A stretch of 64,000 bases of DNA, from positions 616,511 through 680,510 of the forward strand of contig JAESIW010000129.1 in assembly GCA_016802295.1 (NCBI GenBank). The letters run 5' to 3'. Shown piece after piece: positions 22,667-31,379 of this stretch. A program made the position numbers and the translations under genes. Position 1 is the first letter of the stretch; the number at the start of each line of letters is the position of its first letter. The notes under the pieces were generated by a model. The model was given only the letters and a program-made list of their open reading frames with translations, ran no database searches and was not told where the DNA came from. This stretch comes from Brachionus rotundiformis. Taxonomy: Eukaryota > Rotifera > Eurotatoria > Ploima > Brachionidae.

Positions 22667-24616
22667 ATGAGTGGCAGTTGTAACATGGCGCTGAACATGC
22701 GCGTCACGGCCAACTCGTCCCAAGGCCATCGCAAATACATGGAAGACTGCTACAAGATCCGCTTTCAGCGCGGTACCAGCGAAAACGAGACCCTGAACGC
22801 CAACAACGACTCGGACATACTTTTCTCCTATTTTGGCATATTTGACGGTCACGGCGGCAAAGAGGCCTCCCACTACTGCAAAGAAAAGCTCTATTGGAAG
22901 ATAATAGAACAAGACGACTTCTGGTCGGACAATGATTCACAAATACTGAACGCCATTCGCAACGGATTCGTCCAATGCCACTTGGACATGTGGCAGGAGC
23001 TGCCCGATTGGCCTAAAACGCCATCGGGCCTGCCAAGCACTTCTGGCACCACGGCCACAGTTCTATTCATCAAAAAGTCAAAAGCCTATGTGGGTCACGT
23101 AGGCGACTCGGGCCTGGTAATCGGCTACAACCGCTCCCAAGACAACGGGCCATGGACGGGCAAAAAGCTCACCCGCGACCACAAGCCAGAAGACCCGATC
23201 GAGCTAAAGCGCATTCAGTCATGCGGCGGATCGGTCATGTCCAAGAGTGGTGTCAACCGAGTCGTCTGGAACAGGCCGGTATTTGGCGCCAATGGCGGCC
23301 AGCCCCTCAAAAAGAGCCACTCTGAAGTACTCAACGCCGAACAGACCCAATACGAGATCAACTACCAGCGCGGGCTTAAACACGTCCCCACTGAACGAAT
23401 ACCCTTTCTGGCGGTGGCCAGGTCGCTCGGAGACCTATGGAGCTACAATGTGTCCAGCGACGAGTTCATTGTGTCGCCTGTGCCGGACGTTTTTTCTTTC
23501 GACCTTGACCCTCGCGTACACAAATGCCTCATCCTGGCCACGGACGGTCTCTGGAATGTGCTCAAGTCGACCGAGACGGTCGAGCTCGTGCGGCACACTG
23601 ACCGCGAGACCGAGAGCCTGATCAGCAGGTCGATGAGCCGCGGCGACACCCGCGCCCAGCCGTTCGTCAACCCCTCCCAGCGGCTGGTCAACACGGCCCT
23701 TCAGAGATGCTGCGAGCGCATGATCCGCGCCGACAACACCTCATGCATCACCATAATGATCGACCAGCCGGACGATCTTGACTACGACCTTGACCTCAAT
23801 CGGACAAATTTTGAGCGCCTCCTCAAACAGAACAAGACCTTGGACTACACGCGCAAGATGAACGACAGCGACCAAATGGACGACTGCTACGCCGAGCTAG
23901 ACGAACCACAGGACGAGAACTTGACGACCAAGACGTTCACTGACTGTAACACGCCTTTGTCTTCGGACAAGCGCAGTCGCTCATTGGTCAGTCTGAGGAG
24001 ACGCCACTGGTCCGCCGGACCCTCCAACCGCACCGTCAACAAGAGCAAAAACTTCATTAACACAGAAGACAGGCGGCGCCGGGACGAGCCGGCCAAGCGG
24101 CAAGTGCAGCGCTCGGCGCTCAACATTTCGTCAATATCGGGCATCAACAAGCTGTCCAGAAACCTACGCAAGTCGTTCAACGACTTGACATCGGCCAAGG
24201 CCGAAGAGTCCAAAGAGAACAACAAAAAAACCGACACCAACAGCTACACCAGACGCTTCAAGTTGTTCAAGAACAGACTCATTAAGACCAAGAACAATTT
24301 TCTGCAGCGCAAGAGAAAGCTTTTCAACGAAGCGTCGCCCAATTCAATGCGCCTTAAGTCGGTCTCGTCGCCCAATTTAAAATGTTTGGAGTCGCGACGC
24401 GCCAAAGACAAAAACGAGCTGAACAATTTCCTAAATGTGACCACTGCGACCAATCAGTCATTTGTCAATAACATAAAGTCCAAATTTGCCAAACGCAATC
24501 AGTCAAGCAAACATTTGAACTTGAATTCGACCACCATAACTGCCAAGTTGTCCGAGACCAATTTGAATTGCGCCGATGAGCAGCACACGCCAAGCAAGCG
24601 AGCCAAGTTTTACTAG
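22667..24616 (+). CDS. PPM1D: Protein phosphatase PPM1D (Wip1)-like, PP2C family
   Basis: Single-exon 649-aa protein (human PPM1D 605). PP2C core about residues 10-370: HRKYMEDCYKIRF, FGIFDGHGGKEA (D60 and the following GH segment bind the metal ions), the family-diagnostic GLPSTSGTTATVLF, YVGHVGDSGLVIG, and GGSVMSKSGVNRVVWNRP specific to PPM1D. RIPFLAVARSLGDLWSY, LATDGLWNVLKS and RADNTSCITIMID carry the later metal and active-site residues. The basic, serine-rich tail (~400-649) is likely a nuclear-targeting disordered region. PPM1D dephosphorylates p53, ATM/ATR targets and p38 to switch off the DNA-damage response. Odd: the coding region is about 50-58% GC where its neighbours are ~30%, with many GC-ending codons and long antisense shadow ORFs. 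The ~50-residue insert between the VVWNRP segment and the SLGD motif is a lineage feature. Confidence 0.92.
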   Translation: MSGSCNMALNMRVTANSSQGHRKYMEDCYKIRFQRGTSENETLNANNDSDILFSYFGIFDGHGGKEASHYCKEKLYWKIIEQDDFWSDNDSQILNAIRNGFVQCHLDMWQELPDWPKTPSGLPSTSGTTATVLFIKKSKAYVGHVGDSGLVIGYNRSQDNGPWTGKKLTRDHKPEDPIELKRIQSCGGSVMSKSGVNRVVWNRPVFGANGGQPLKKSHSEVLNAEQTQYEINYQRGLKHVPTERIPFLAVARSLGDLWSYNVSSDEFIVSPVPDVFSFDLDPRVHKCLILATDGLWNVLKSTETVELVRHTDRETESLISRSMSRGDTRAQPFVNPSQRLVNTALQRCCERMIRADNTSCITIMIDQPDDLDYDLDLNRTNFERLLKQNKTLDYTRKMNDSDQMDDCYAELDEPQDENLTTKTFTDCNTPLSSDKRSRSLVSLRRRHWSAGPSNRTVNKSKNFINTEDRRRRDEPAKRQVQRSALNISSISGINKLSRNLRKSFNDLTSAKAEESKENNKKTDTNSYTRRFKLFKNRLIKTKNNFLQRKRKLFNEASPNSMRLKSVSSPNLKCLESRRAKDKNELNNFLNVTTATNQSFVNNIKSKFAKRNQSSKHLNLNSTTITAKLSETNLNCADEQHTPSKRAKFY

Positions 24617-25161
24617 ACCTCATTTTAATTGTACATAAATACCTCAAATTTTTTTATCTTATCTTTTTTTTTTAAACTTTTCGAACTCAAAAAAAAAATT
24701 CTAAAAAAGTCAGAACAAGTTGTTATATGATAATTAACGCTTATTTATGTTTTTGTTTTTGTTTGAATATTGTAATAATAATAAGTTATTTTTTTGTCAA
24801 TTTTTAAATTGGTGTTTGCCAATAAGAGAATATCTGGATGCTTTTATGGTAACATGCATGAATGGCTCAATGGCCAAACGTCAGCAAAGCATTGTTTTCG
24901 ATTTTTATTTTGTTATTTTAAAGCTTATTTGGTCAAGCACAAATACTTCACACAGGCACTCGAAAGCAAAATGACTTTATTTGATTTTAATTTTTCTTAT
25001 CTTTCATTTATTGAATTAGTAAATAAATTTTATTTAATTTAAATGTTTTTTATTTACCCGAATCTGTATATAAAGTTACAATTAATTACTCTGTACCAAC
25101 ATTTTGCTCTACTAGTCCACTCTCATGTGATCTACATAAAAATTTTTTCAATAAATATAAA

Positions 25162-25663
25162 AATATTAACGATAACCGAAAATAATGTTTTTATATCTTA
25201 AAAATTTCCGAAATAGCTCAGTTGGGAGAGCGTTAGACTGAAGATCTAAAGGTCCTTGGTTCGATCCCGAGTTTCGGCACCACTTTTGTTAGCGGTTAGC
25301 TTGGGGTTGCAATTAGACTTTGGCATTGTAAAGAATAGACTGGTTTAAGGAACTTTATCAAACTCAAATATTGAGCTATAAATATAATAAATTGATTAAT
25401 TTTCAAATCAGAATCTTCCTTCTTATGTATCCTTTAAATATCATTCTATTTACTAAATTGTCTCTAAGTTCCAATAAACTGTTAGTTATGAATACAGCCT
25501 AGTAACTACGAGTTTAGTTTAAATCTAATTCCAGCAACAGTTACAAATTATGACTAGTATGAAAGGTCCAATTTGACCAGGGAGTAGAGTCAGCCTAAAC
25601 TTAAAGATCCGCCAACAATATTAACGATAACCGAAAATAATGTTTTTATATCTTAAAAATTTC
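25162..25663. repeat. 47-bp perfect direct repeat bracketing the tRNA-Phe unit
   Basis: The same 47 bases occur at 25162-25208 and 25617-25663 (beginning AATATTAACGATAACCGAAA, ending TCTTAAAAATTTC), 455 bp apart. The first copy runs directly into the 5' end of the tRNA. The unit between them is the tRNA plus ~330 bp of non-coding sequence. Either it is a long target-site duplication around a retroposed tRNA-headed element, or it is what remains of a tandem duplication. Confidence 0.85.
25207..25279 (+). tRNA. tRNA-Phe (anticodon GAA), possibly a retroposed copy
   Basis: A 73-nt cloverleaf: the acceptor strand TCCGAAA pairs with TTTCGGC except at the first pair (T1 opposite C72; eukaryotic tRNA-Phe normally has G1). 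The D arm is TAGCTCAGTTGG, a perfect Pol III A box. The anticodon stem TTAGA/TCTAA has loop CTGAAGA, anticodon GAA. The T arm CTTGG-TTCGATC-CCGAG contains the B box. The discriminator A is followed by CCA in the DNA (25280-25282), unusual for a eukaryotic nuclear gene, and then a TTTT Pol III terminator at 25284-25287. The missing G1, the encoded CCA and the flanking direct repeats suggest retroposition from a mature tRNA. The internal promoter is intact, so it may still be transcribed. Confidence 0.85.
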
Positions 25664-25777
25664 ATTGTTTACTATTAAATAAATTAAATGATTTGTTAAA
25701 AAAATAAAATTTTTATTATTTATTGAAATTAATATAGAAAAAAATACAATATTATTCTATTGTCAAACTCCATTTTA

Positions 25778-25894
25778 TTAATCCAAGCTTTTTGTACCCT
25801 TTTTTTTTGGGTTTTTAATTTCATCTTGTTGATTTTCTTCTCCCGTAGCCGAAGAATATGTGCTCAATTGCTCTAATTCGTCTGATGATTCCAT
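25778..25894 (-). CDS. Possible 38-aa micro-protein
   Basis: Minus-strand ATG at 25894 opens a 38-codon frame (MESSDELEQLSTYSSATGEE onward), acidic in the first half and ending in a lysine-rich tail (KNPKKKGTKSLD). It is GC-richer than its immediate flanks, which is the main reason to list it. No family is recognised. It could be the last exon of a small gene or a chance ORF. Confidence 0.25.
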   Translation of the reverse strand: MESSDELEQLSTYSSATGEENQQDEIKNPKKKGTKSLD

Positions 25895-26074
25895 AGTTAT
25901 TTTTTTGGTTTGAATCAATATTATTAAACAAAGCAGAACATTTTTTAAATATAGTTTTTTGGTTAATAATTTAATTAATTTTGATGACTAAAAGAACAAT
26001 TTAAATAACCAAAAATGAGTGAATCTCATATTAATTAGATCTGTATAACGTTTATTAATTATAGTAATCAATTA

Positions 26075-26464
26075 CCGTAATGCCTTGCCCCCTAATGCAT
26101 TGCACTTTAAACCAGAATTCTGGATTTTAATGCTGCATTTAACCCACTTTTTTTTCCAGATACGCTGCGACTAAAAATGCTGCAGTTAATGTCAAAATTT
26201 TGGTATAGATGCCGCATTAAATATGTAAAAAACCTTATGTTCGAGGGACATTTTTTGTGTTTCAAATTTTGAAACAATTAAAAAAATAGAAAAGTATTTT
26301 TTTATTATTTTTTACATATTTAATGCGGCATTTATACCAAAATTTTGACATTAACTGCAGCATTTTTAGTCGCAGCGTATCTGGAAAAAAAAGTGGGTTA
26401 AATGCATGCATTAAAATCCAGAGTTCTGAAAATAAATGCCGCATTAGGGGGCAAGGCATTACGG
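26075..26464. mobile_element. Fold-back MITE with ~157-bp terminal inverted repeats
   Basis: Arms 26075-26232 and 26309-26464 are near-perfect inverted repeats with a ~76-bp loop. The ends read CCGTAATGCCTTGCCCCCTA and, on the other strand, CCGTAATGCCTTGCCCCCTA. The element is flanked by TA at 26073-26074 and 26465-26466, compatible with TA target-site duplication. There is no internal coding capacity. The arms differ at only a handful of positions, so the insertion is probably recent. In RNA or single-stranded DNA it would form a very long hairpin. Confidence 0.8.
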
Positions 26465-27421
26465 TATTTTAGATGATTTTTTTATTATTTTATATTATTC
26501 AATTAATTATTTATGTAGATGAAAAAAATACATTCCTTTAAGTAATTTATGTATTTTAATAAAAAGACTTAAAATTGAACTTAATTGTCTGTTATCTGCC
26601 CTTGCGTATGAAAGGACGGACCACAATCTCCTTTAAGTATCTCTCTGAGCGTTCTGATCTTCAGGAGAAGGTAGTCGTTAGAGGCTTATGTTATCGGCTC
26701 TTTCAGTAGATCGATTCGGTTACGAAGGATAACCATTTTTAATTAAGAGATCTCCTCTTCTCGTCGTGTTTGATTTTTAGGAAACTTAATGATCTAATAT
26801 GAATCTGATAAAAATCCTTTAAACAATTATTATTCCTTAGTAAGACTTGTAGGATCAGATACTGAAATGCGTAGGAATTTGGTCAGGATTTTGATAGGTT
26901 TCCAAGGAAAAATCTTGATGAGGTCCTTGTTAGGATCCTATCAAGAATTTTAACATGAAAACTCTTTTTTTACTTTAAATCGAGGGAATACGGTAGATAA
27001 AAATTATTATTTTTTGATATTTGAAGTGAATAACTTTTTAGGATAGTGTAATCTTATTTTGGTAAAAAATTGCGCCTCAAATCAATATAATAATAATATA
27101 AAATTTGATGCTAAAAAAAGCTTCTAATTTTTTTCTAAGAATTTTTCAGTTTTGTGAAGTTTATTACAATTAAATATTCTTTTAACACTTTTTTTTAAAT
27201 CAAATTTTTCTTAAAGATTTTATTTTTCTTATTTTTTTGATAAGATAAATGCAATATTTCAAATTAATAAAAAAGTTAAGTTTTTTATTTTCCTAAATTT
27301 TACTCAAATATTTCAAAAAGTTTTAAAAAAATGTATTATTTATTATAAATAATTATAACTTAAAAAAAAACAGTTAAATTTAATAAAAAAATTTACTCAA
27401 TCACAACAAAACAAAAAGATA

Positions 27422-28504
27422 ATGACTGATTATGAACAAAATGGCAAGGAATTGATCAATTTATTCAATCAAAAAGTCCGATCATCTGACTTATCTTTGA
27501 GGATAGAAGAATATGACATACTTCCAATTATAGATAAACCAAACACATTTCTTAACCTAGTAGAAGATCGATTTTTATTAATAAACAAAATAATGTGTAA
27601 ACATTTTTACTTTTATTGGCGAAAAAAATTTCTTGATAGTCAATTTGGCTCAATTACAGAATCGCACCTGGATACGGATCTCAGTACCAAGTGCATTTTA
27701 TTTATAAATCCAAACTTTGCAAGTGCATGGTCAAAAAGAAAACAGATAACACATATAGACCTAAATTCTGAGCTCGAATTCAATCGGCTAATCTTAACAA
27801 AACACTATAAATGCGAACAAGCGTTCATTCACCGAAGATGGCTAATGAGAAAAATCCTAAACTCTAAGGACATCAATCGAATTGACTTGGTTAATCAAGA
27901 AATTGAGTTTGTTATTGAGTTTTTGTCGCCAAAAATCAAGTCAAACTATTACTGCTGGTCATATTTAATTTGGTTGCTGGACTATATGTCAATAGTTGAC
28001 AAAAACTTTTTAAATAATTTAAATACTAATCTTAAGCTTAACCTAAATGACCGACTGGAAACTATGCTTTACAAAAATCCATCAGATAACTGCATATTTC
28101 ACTTTAGACTCGAATATTTATTTAGATATTTTTTCAAATCTTTATCAATTAAACCTGAGTTGATTTTGAGTGAAATAAGCCTTATAGTCGATTTAATTCT
28201 CAGATTTCCGCAGTTTTCTACAAGCTGGAACTACGGAAAACATTTCCTTATCCGCATAAAGCCTTTTTCACTTGATTTTTTGAATAGAAAACAGTTTTTA
28301 AACACAATTAAAAGCTTCATTAGCGAAAAAGTCCCCCTTATTTATCCAAATGATAGATTAGCCATTGACTTAGATGGCCAAAGCACCCTAAAAGACCTAA
28401 TGACAAGTTTTTCAAATTTAACATGTATTTTAAATGAAGGCAAAATTAATGATTTTCAAAAATACTCAATAAATTTTAAAGAATTTATTGAAAAATTTTT
28501 TTAA
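27422..28504 (+). CDS. PTAR1: Protein prenyltransferase alpha-subunit repeat protein PTAR1
   Basis: Single-exon 360-aa protein (human 402). It carries PPTA helical repeats: INPNFASAWSKRKQ (about 98-111), EQAFIHRRWLMRKIL, SNYYCWSYLIWLLDYM, NCIFHFRLEYLFRYF and STSWNYGKHFL. Each has the W/H-x-x-R aromatic-basic core of prenyltransferase alpha subunits. Spacing and length fit PTAR1 better than the farnesyl/geranylgeranyl or Rab alpha subunits. PTAR1 pairs with the RabGGTase beta subunit to form geranylgeranyltransferase type III, which modifies the SNARE YKT6 in the cytosol. Only 98 bp separates its stop from the TRIAP1 start, with poly(A)-signal-like AATAAA words between, so the two may be co-transcribed. 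Confidence 0.82.
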   Translation: MTDYEQNGKELINLFNQKVRSSDLSLRIEEYDILPIIDKPNTFLNLVEDRFLLINKIMCKHFYFYWRKKFLDSQFGSITESHLDTDLSTKCILFINPNFASAWSKRKQITHIDLNSELEFNRLILTKHYKCEQAFIHRRWLMRKILNSKDINRIDLVNQEIEFVIEFLSPKIKSNYYCWSYLIWLLDYMSIVDKNFLNNLNTNLKLNLNDRLETMLYKNPSDNCIFHFRLEYLFRYFFKSLSIKPELILSEISLIVDLILRFPQFSTSWNYGKHFLIRIKPFSLDFLNRKQFLNTIKSFISEKVPLIYPNDRLAIDLDGQSTLKDLMTSFSNLTCILNEGKINDFQKYSINFKEFIEKFF

Positions 28505-28602
28505 GATTTAATTTATTAATTTAAAATAAAGAGTAATGTCTTTCGAATAAAAAAATAAATGATTAAAGGATTTTTTTTTATTTATTTGATTTAGATTTTA
28601 AA
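28505..28602 (+). promoter_or_regulatory. Short PTAR1-TRIAP1 intercistronic spacer
   Basis: A 98-bp spacer containing AATAAA words soon after the PTAR1 stop. It then has a T-rich tract ending TTATTTGATTTAG, a good splice acceptor, only nine bases before the TRIAP1 ATG. This layout, polyadenylation signal then acceptor within ~100 bp, is what operons resolved by spliced-leader trans-splicing look like. This is inference only. Confidence 0.35.
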
Positions 28603-28851
28603 ATGAATAGCTTGAGCAAAAAATGCCAAGAAGCAAAGGAAAAATATGATACTTGTTTTAACAAATGGTTCTCGGAAAAATATCTAAAAGGAAATATGGA
28701 CAATGAGTGCGAAGAATTATTCAAAGAGTACCAAAAATGTATTAAAGAAGCAGTCAATGAACACAAAATTGAATTGTGGAATTTGCCATCCGAATACGAA
28801 AATTCAAAGAAGCATTTCTTTAAAACAGACCAACAAAATGATAAAAAATAG
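28603..28851 (+). CDS. TRIAP1: TRIAP1 / Mdm35, mitochondrial intermembrane-space chaperone
   Basis: An 82-aa single-exon protein (human 76). It has the twin CX9C signature: C8 and C18 in CQEAKEKYDTC, then C36 and C46 in CEELFKEYQKC. YDTCFNKWFSEKYLKG closely matches human YDQCFNRWFAEKFLKG. The protein is imported and oxidised by MIA40 in the mitochondrial intermembrane space and partners PRELI-family proteins to carry phosphatidic acid for cardiolipin synthesis. It converges on UBLCP1, with 71 bp between stop codons. Confidence 0.95.
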   Translation: MNSLSKKCQEAKEKYDTCFNKWFSEKYLKGNMDNECEELFKEYQKCIKEAVNEHKIELWNLPSEYENSKKHFFKTDQQNDKK

Positions 28852-28922
28852 GAATAAATTTATAAATAAATATTTATTTAAGATTAAAAATTAATAATTA
28901 AATTCAATAATAATTCCTAAAT

Positions 28923-29876
28923 TTAGATATATTTCGACCAATTCTTGTGATCCAATTCGGCAAAGTTACCTAGCTTGCTGATTTTTTTCAAATATACAGA
29001 CAACTTAATAAGCTCTTTATCTTTATCTCTATTTAAATGAGCATTCTTGTAGGGTTGAATTTTGAGACCGTTCTCCGGGTTCATCAAAAAATTGCGCCTC
29101 AAATCATCGAACATGATTGTATTCTTTGATGAATAAAATTCGGGAATTTTGTCCCAAATTACCTTCAAAGGTTTGACATTCAAGAGCCCAAATTTGCCAG
29201 TGTAAACACTAATCATGGCAGACGAGTCCAAATAAAATGATATTTTATAATTTGGATTTCTGGTTGCACCCATTTCTTCCATTTTTGCCTGAATCCATTT
29301 CATAGAAGTAGCAGACCATATAGCTATGTCATAGTCTTGGTAAGCACTGGCCATAAATTCGTGGAAATATGGCCGCATCAATTCCTCACCACGCTCGGCA
29401 TGGGATACATGGTCAAATATTGTGTAGTCAATGTCAAGAACAAGCAATTTTTTGTCTTGTCTGGGCTCATTTAGAATGTTCAATTTGTACTCACGAACTC
29501 TTCGGGCAATTTTGGCCAAATTCTCTTCCCTATTCTGAATACTTACTTCTTCTACATTGTTGTCTATATCAAAGTCGTCAATAACTTCTGGCAAATTATC
29601 TGGTTTTGTATTTATGTCAATGATTTTTGACTCCTGAGTTCCCATCATAAGAATTTTGGTATTTGGCTTATAATTTAGTTCGTCAATAAGACTTGTGTCC
29701 GAAGCTGCTTGGCCACTTTTGGTCTTTAAACCAAGCAGTTTTTGTCGTTCAGGCAAAACATTTGTCAACTTATAGATTTCCTCTTTTAAGTCACCAACTG
29801 TCTTGGAGATTAGAAAATTGATTATATTGTATTCTTTACCATTCCATTTGACTACAAAATCTTTCTGAGTGTCCAT
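28923..29876 (-). CDS. UBLCP1: Ubiquitin-like domain CTD phosphatase 1
   Basis: Single-exon 317-aa protein, almost the human length (318). The N-terminal ubiquitin-like domain (residues ~6-78, VVKWNGKEYNI...KILMMGTQ) binds the proteasome subunit Rpn1. An FCP/SCP-type HAD phosphatase domain follows: KLLVLDIDYTIFDH with the catalytic DxDxT at 148-152, DIAIWSATSMKW, and TIMFDDLRRNFLMNPENGLKI. The enzyme dephosphorylates the nuclear 26S proteasome and tunes its assembly and activity. All catalytic residues are present. The start is the only sensible ATG. Confidence 0.95.
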   Translation of the reverse strand: MDTQKDFVVKWNGKEYNIINFLISKTVGDLKEEIYKLTNVLPERQKLLGLKTKSGQAASDTSLIDELNYKPNTKILMMGTQESKIIDINTKPDNLPEVIDDFDIDNNVEEVSIQNREENLAKIARRVREYKLNILNEPRQDKKLLVLDIDYTIFDHVSHAERGEELMRPYFHEFMASAYQDYDIAIWSATSMKWIQAKMEEMGATRNPNYKISFYLDSSAMISVYTGKFGLLNVKPLKVIWDKIPEFYSSKNTIMFDDLRRNFLMNPENGLKIQPYKNAHLNRDKDKELIKLSVYLKKISKLGNFAELDHKNWSKYI

Positions 29877-31379
29877 TTTAATAAGTTAAGTCCTAAAATT
29901 TTTTTGATTAAAAAAATATAAATTTTTATTTTATTTCTAGACTTTTAATAAACTAGAATTTTTGTTGTGTATTTTAAATTGTCTTAGAGAGAAATAAATT
30001 ATTGATAAGTAGAAGTTTGACAAGCAGATTAATCAGATTATTTTTTAGACATCTTTAAATTTATTTAAAATATTAATAATTACATTTTCTCAGCAATAAA
30101 TAATTTTAAAAAACTAGCAAAACAGCTGATAAATAGTTTATTTTTATCAGAATAGTAAAATTTTAATTAATAGACTTTTATATAAAATTTTCATAGTTTT
30201 GGTAGCAATCAATTTAACAAAAAAATTAAAATATTCAAAAACTTGGGATGGTACTCATAACAGAGGAATCGTACCTGGATCCTTTTTTGGGACTTTTGTC
30301 TTTTCCATAACCCAGCTTTCAAGTATGCTTTCATCCTGTCTAATGTAACAAATTCTTCTTTTCTTTTCTAATCTTCAATGTAGACCGCATATTTGGATCT
30401 TTTCCATATGGTTCTTGTAGAGCTTTAAGCAATTGGTTCTTCGATTTTACCAATCTTTTGAGGACTTAAGCGCATTCTTGATTAAAAAAAATTAAAGATA
30501 GAACTAATGCGATTTAATAATTTTAATTGATATCTATCTAGAGATTGGTATGATTACCAATGATCTAGAATTATTTGGAATGGGTCAATTTTTAACATAT
30601 TAGAAGTGAACCCCAATTTGGCAAAAATTTTCAAAACCGTGACCGCCTGTAAGCGGGTAGTCATTTGGCTTGCCAATTTTAGGACCAAAAAAAATACGAC
30701 ATTTTTCATGTCTAAATAATGTTGATTTTATTTGTTCTAAAAAATTCTTAAATAAATCTTTTTTTATTTACTTATTTTTTTTAATTAATAAAATAATTTA
30801 ATAAAATTTTTTTTTTTTAATTCCTTTAAATTCAATTAATGCCGTATTTTTATACGGTCCTAAAATTTGGACGCTTAAAACCGTACGCCAAATCGATCGG
30901 ATTCGTCTGACCGTATCCAACACTAATTAAGAGCAAAAAACGAATTGAGAAAATAAAAAATCAGAGAAAAAATTGATTTATTAAATAATATTATCTTTTG
31001 TTTTATTCTAAAATTAATGGTAAATTCTATTTAAGCCCATTTCTCATATCTGTCTATATTTATAAAAAAAATTAAGAAAGTTTTTCATAATTTACTTTAC
31101 AATTACTTTTATTATTTCATACATTATTCTCACACTATCATATTTTTTGGAATATTTTTCTTAATTTTAAAAAAATAATACTTGTTCTAATTAGATAATT
31201 TATTTTTAAAAATTATAACTTAAAAATAAAAAATTTTAATTCTTAAAAGTCCTACAGTAATTATTATTAATTTCTAGAACGCAATTTCGCAACACGTAAG
31301 CCTATTTTTACGAAGTTGCTGAATGTTTTTGCATAAATATAAATTTAGAAATTTAAAATGCTGATTTATTTTAACCAAA
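29877..31379. other. Gene-free interval with one inverted-repeat element
   Basis: A/T-rich DNA separating the divergent UBLCP1 and FBXO8 genes. At ~30638-30925 an imperfect inverted-repeat element is annotated separately. Nothing else is recognisable; promoters of both genes should lie here. Confidence 0.5.
30638..30925. repeat. Imperfect inverted-repeat element (ACCGTAT family)
   Basis: The left arm ~30638-30705 contains ATTTTAGGACCAAAAAAAAT. The reverse complement of the right arm, 30841-30925, contains ATTTTAGGACCGTATAAAAAT-type sequence ending in a CGGCATT/CGACATT inner end. The arms are separated by ~135 bp of A/T. A related segment lies at 8218-8375 in the leishmanolysin gene. It is probably a small non-autonomous transposon; boundaries and superfamily are undetermined. 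Confidence 0.4.

Larger units (their letters stand above)
24617..27421. other. Intergenic interval with tRNA unit, micro-ORF and MITE
   Basis: It contains the tRNA-Phe/direct-repeat unit (25162-25663), a possible 38-aa minus-strand ORF (25778-25894) and the fold-back MITE (26075-26464), all listed separately. About 26590-26960 is slightly GC-richer with frequent GATC/AGGATC words, but I can assign no identity. The rest is A/T-rich. Confidence 0.5.

Noticed and set aside
22704..24647. Several long ORFs antisense or out of frame to PPM1D
   Set aside because: They are a consequence of the high GC content of the real gene; none shows a protein family.
26262..26459. Minus-strand 65-codon ORF
   Set aside because: It is formed by the palindromic MITE arm, not a gene.
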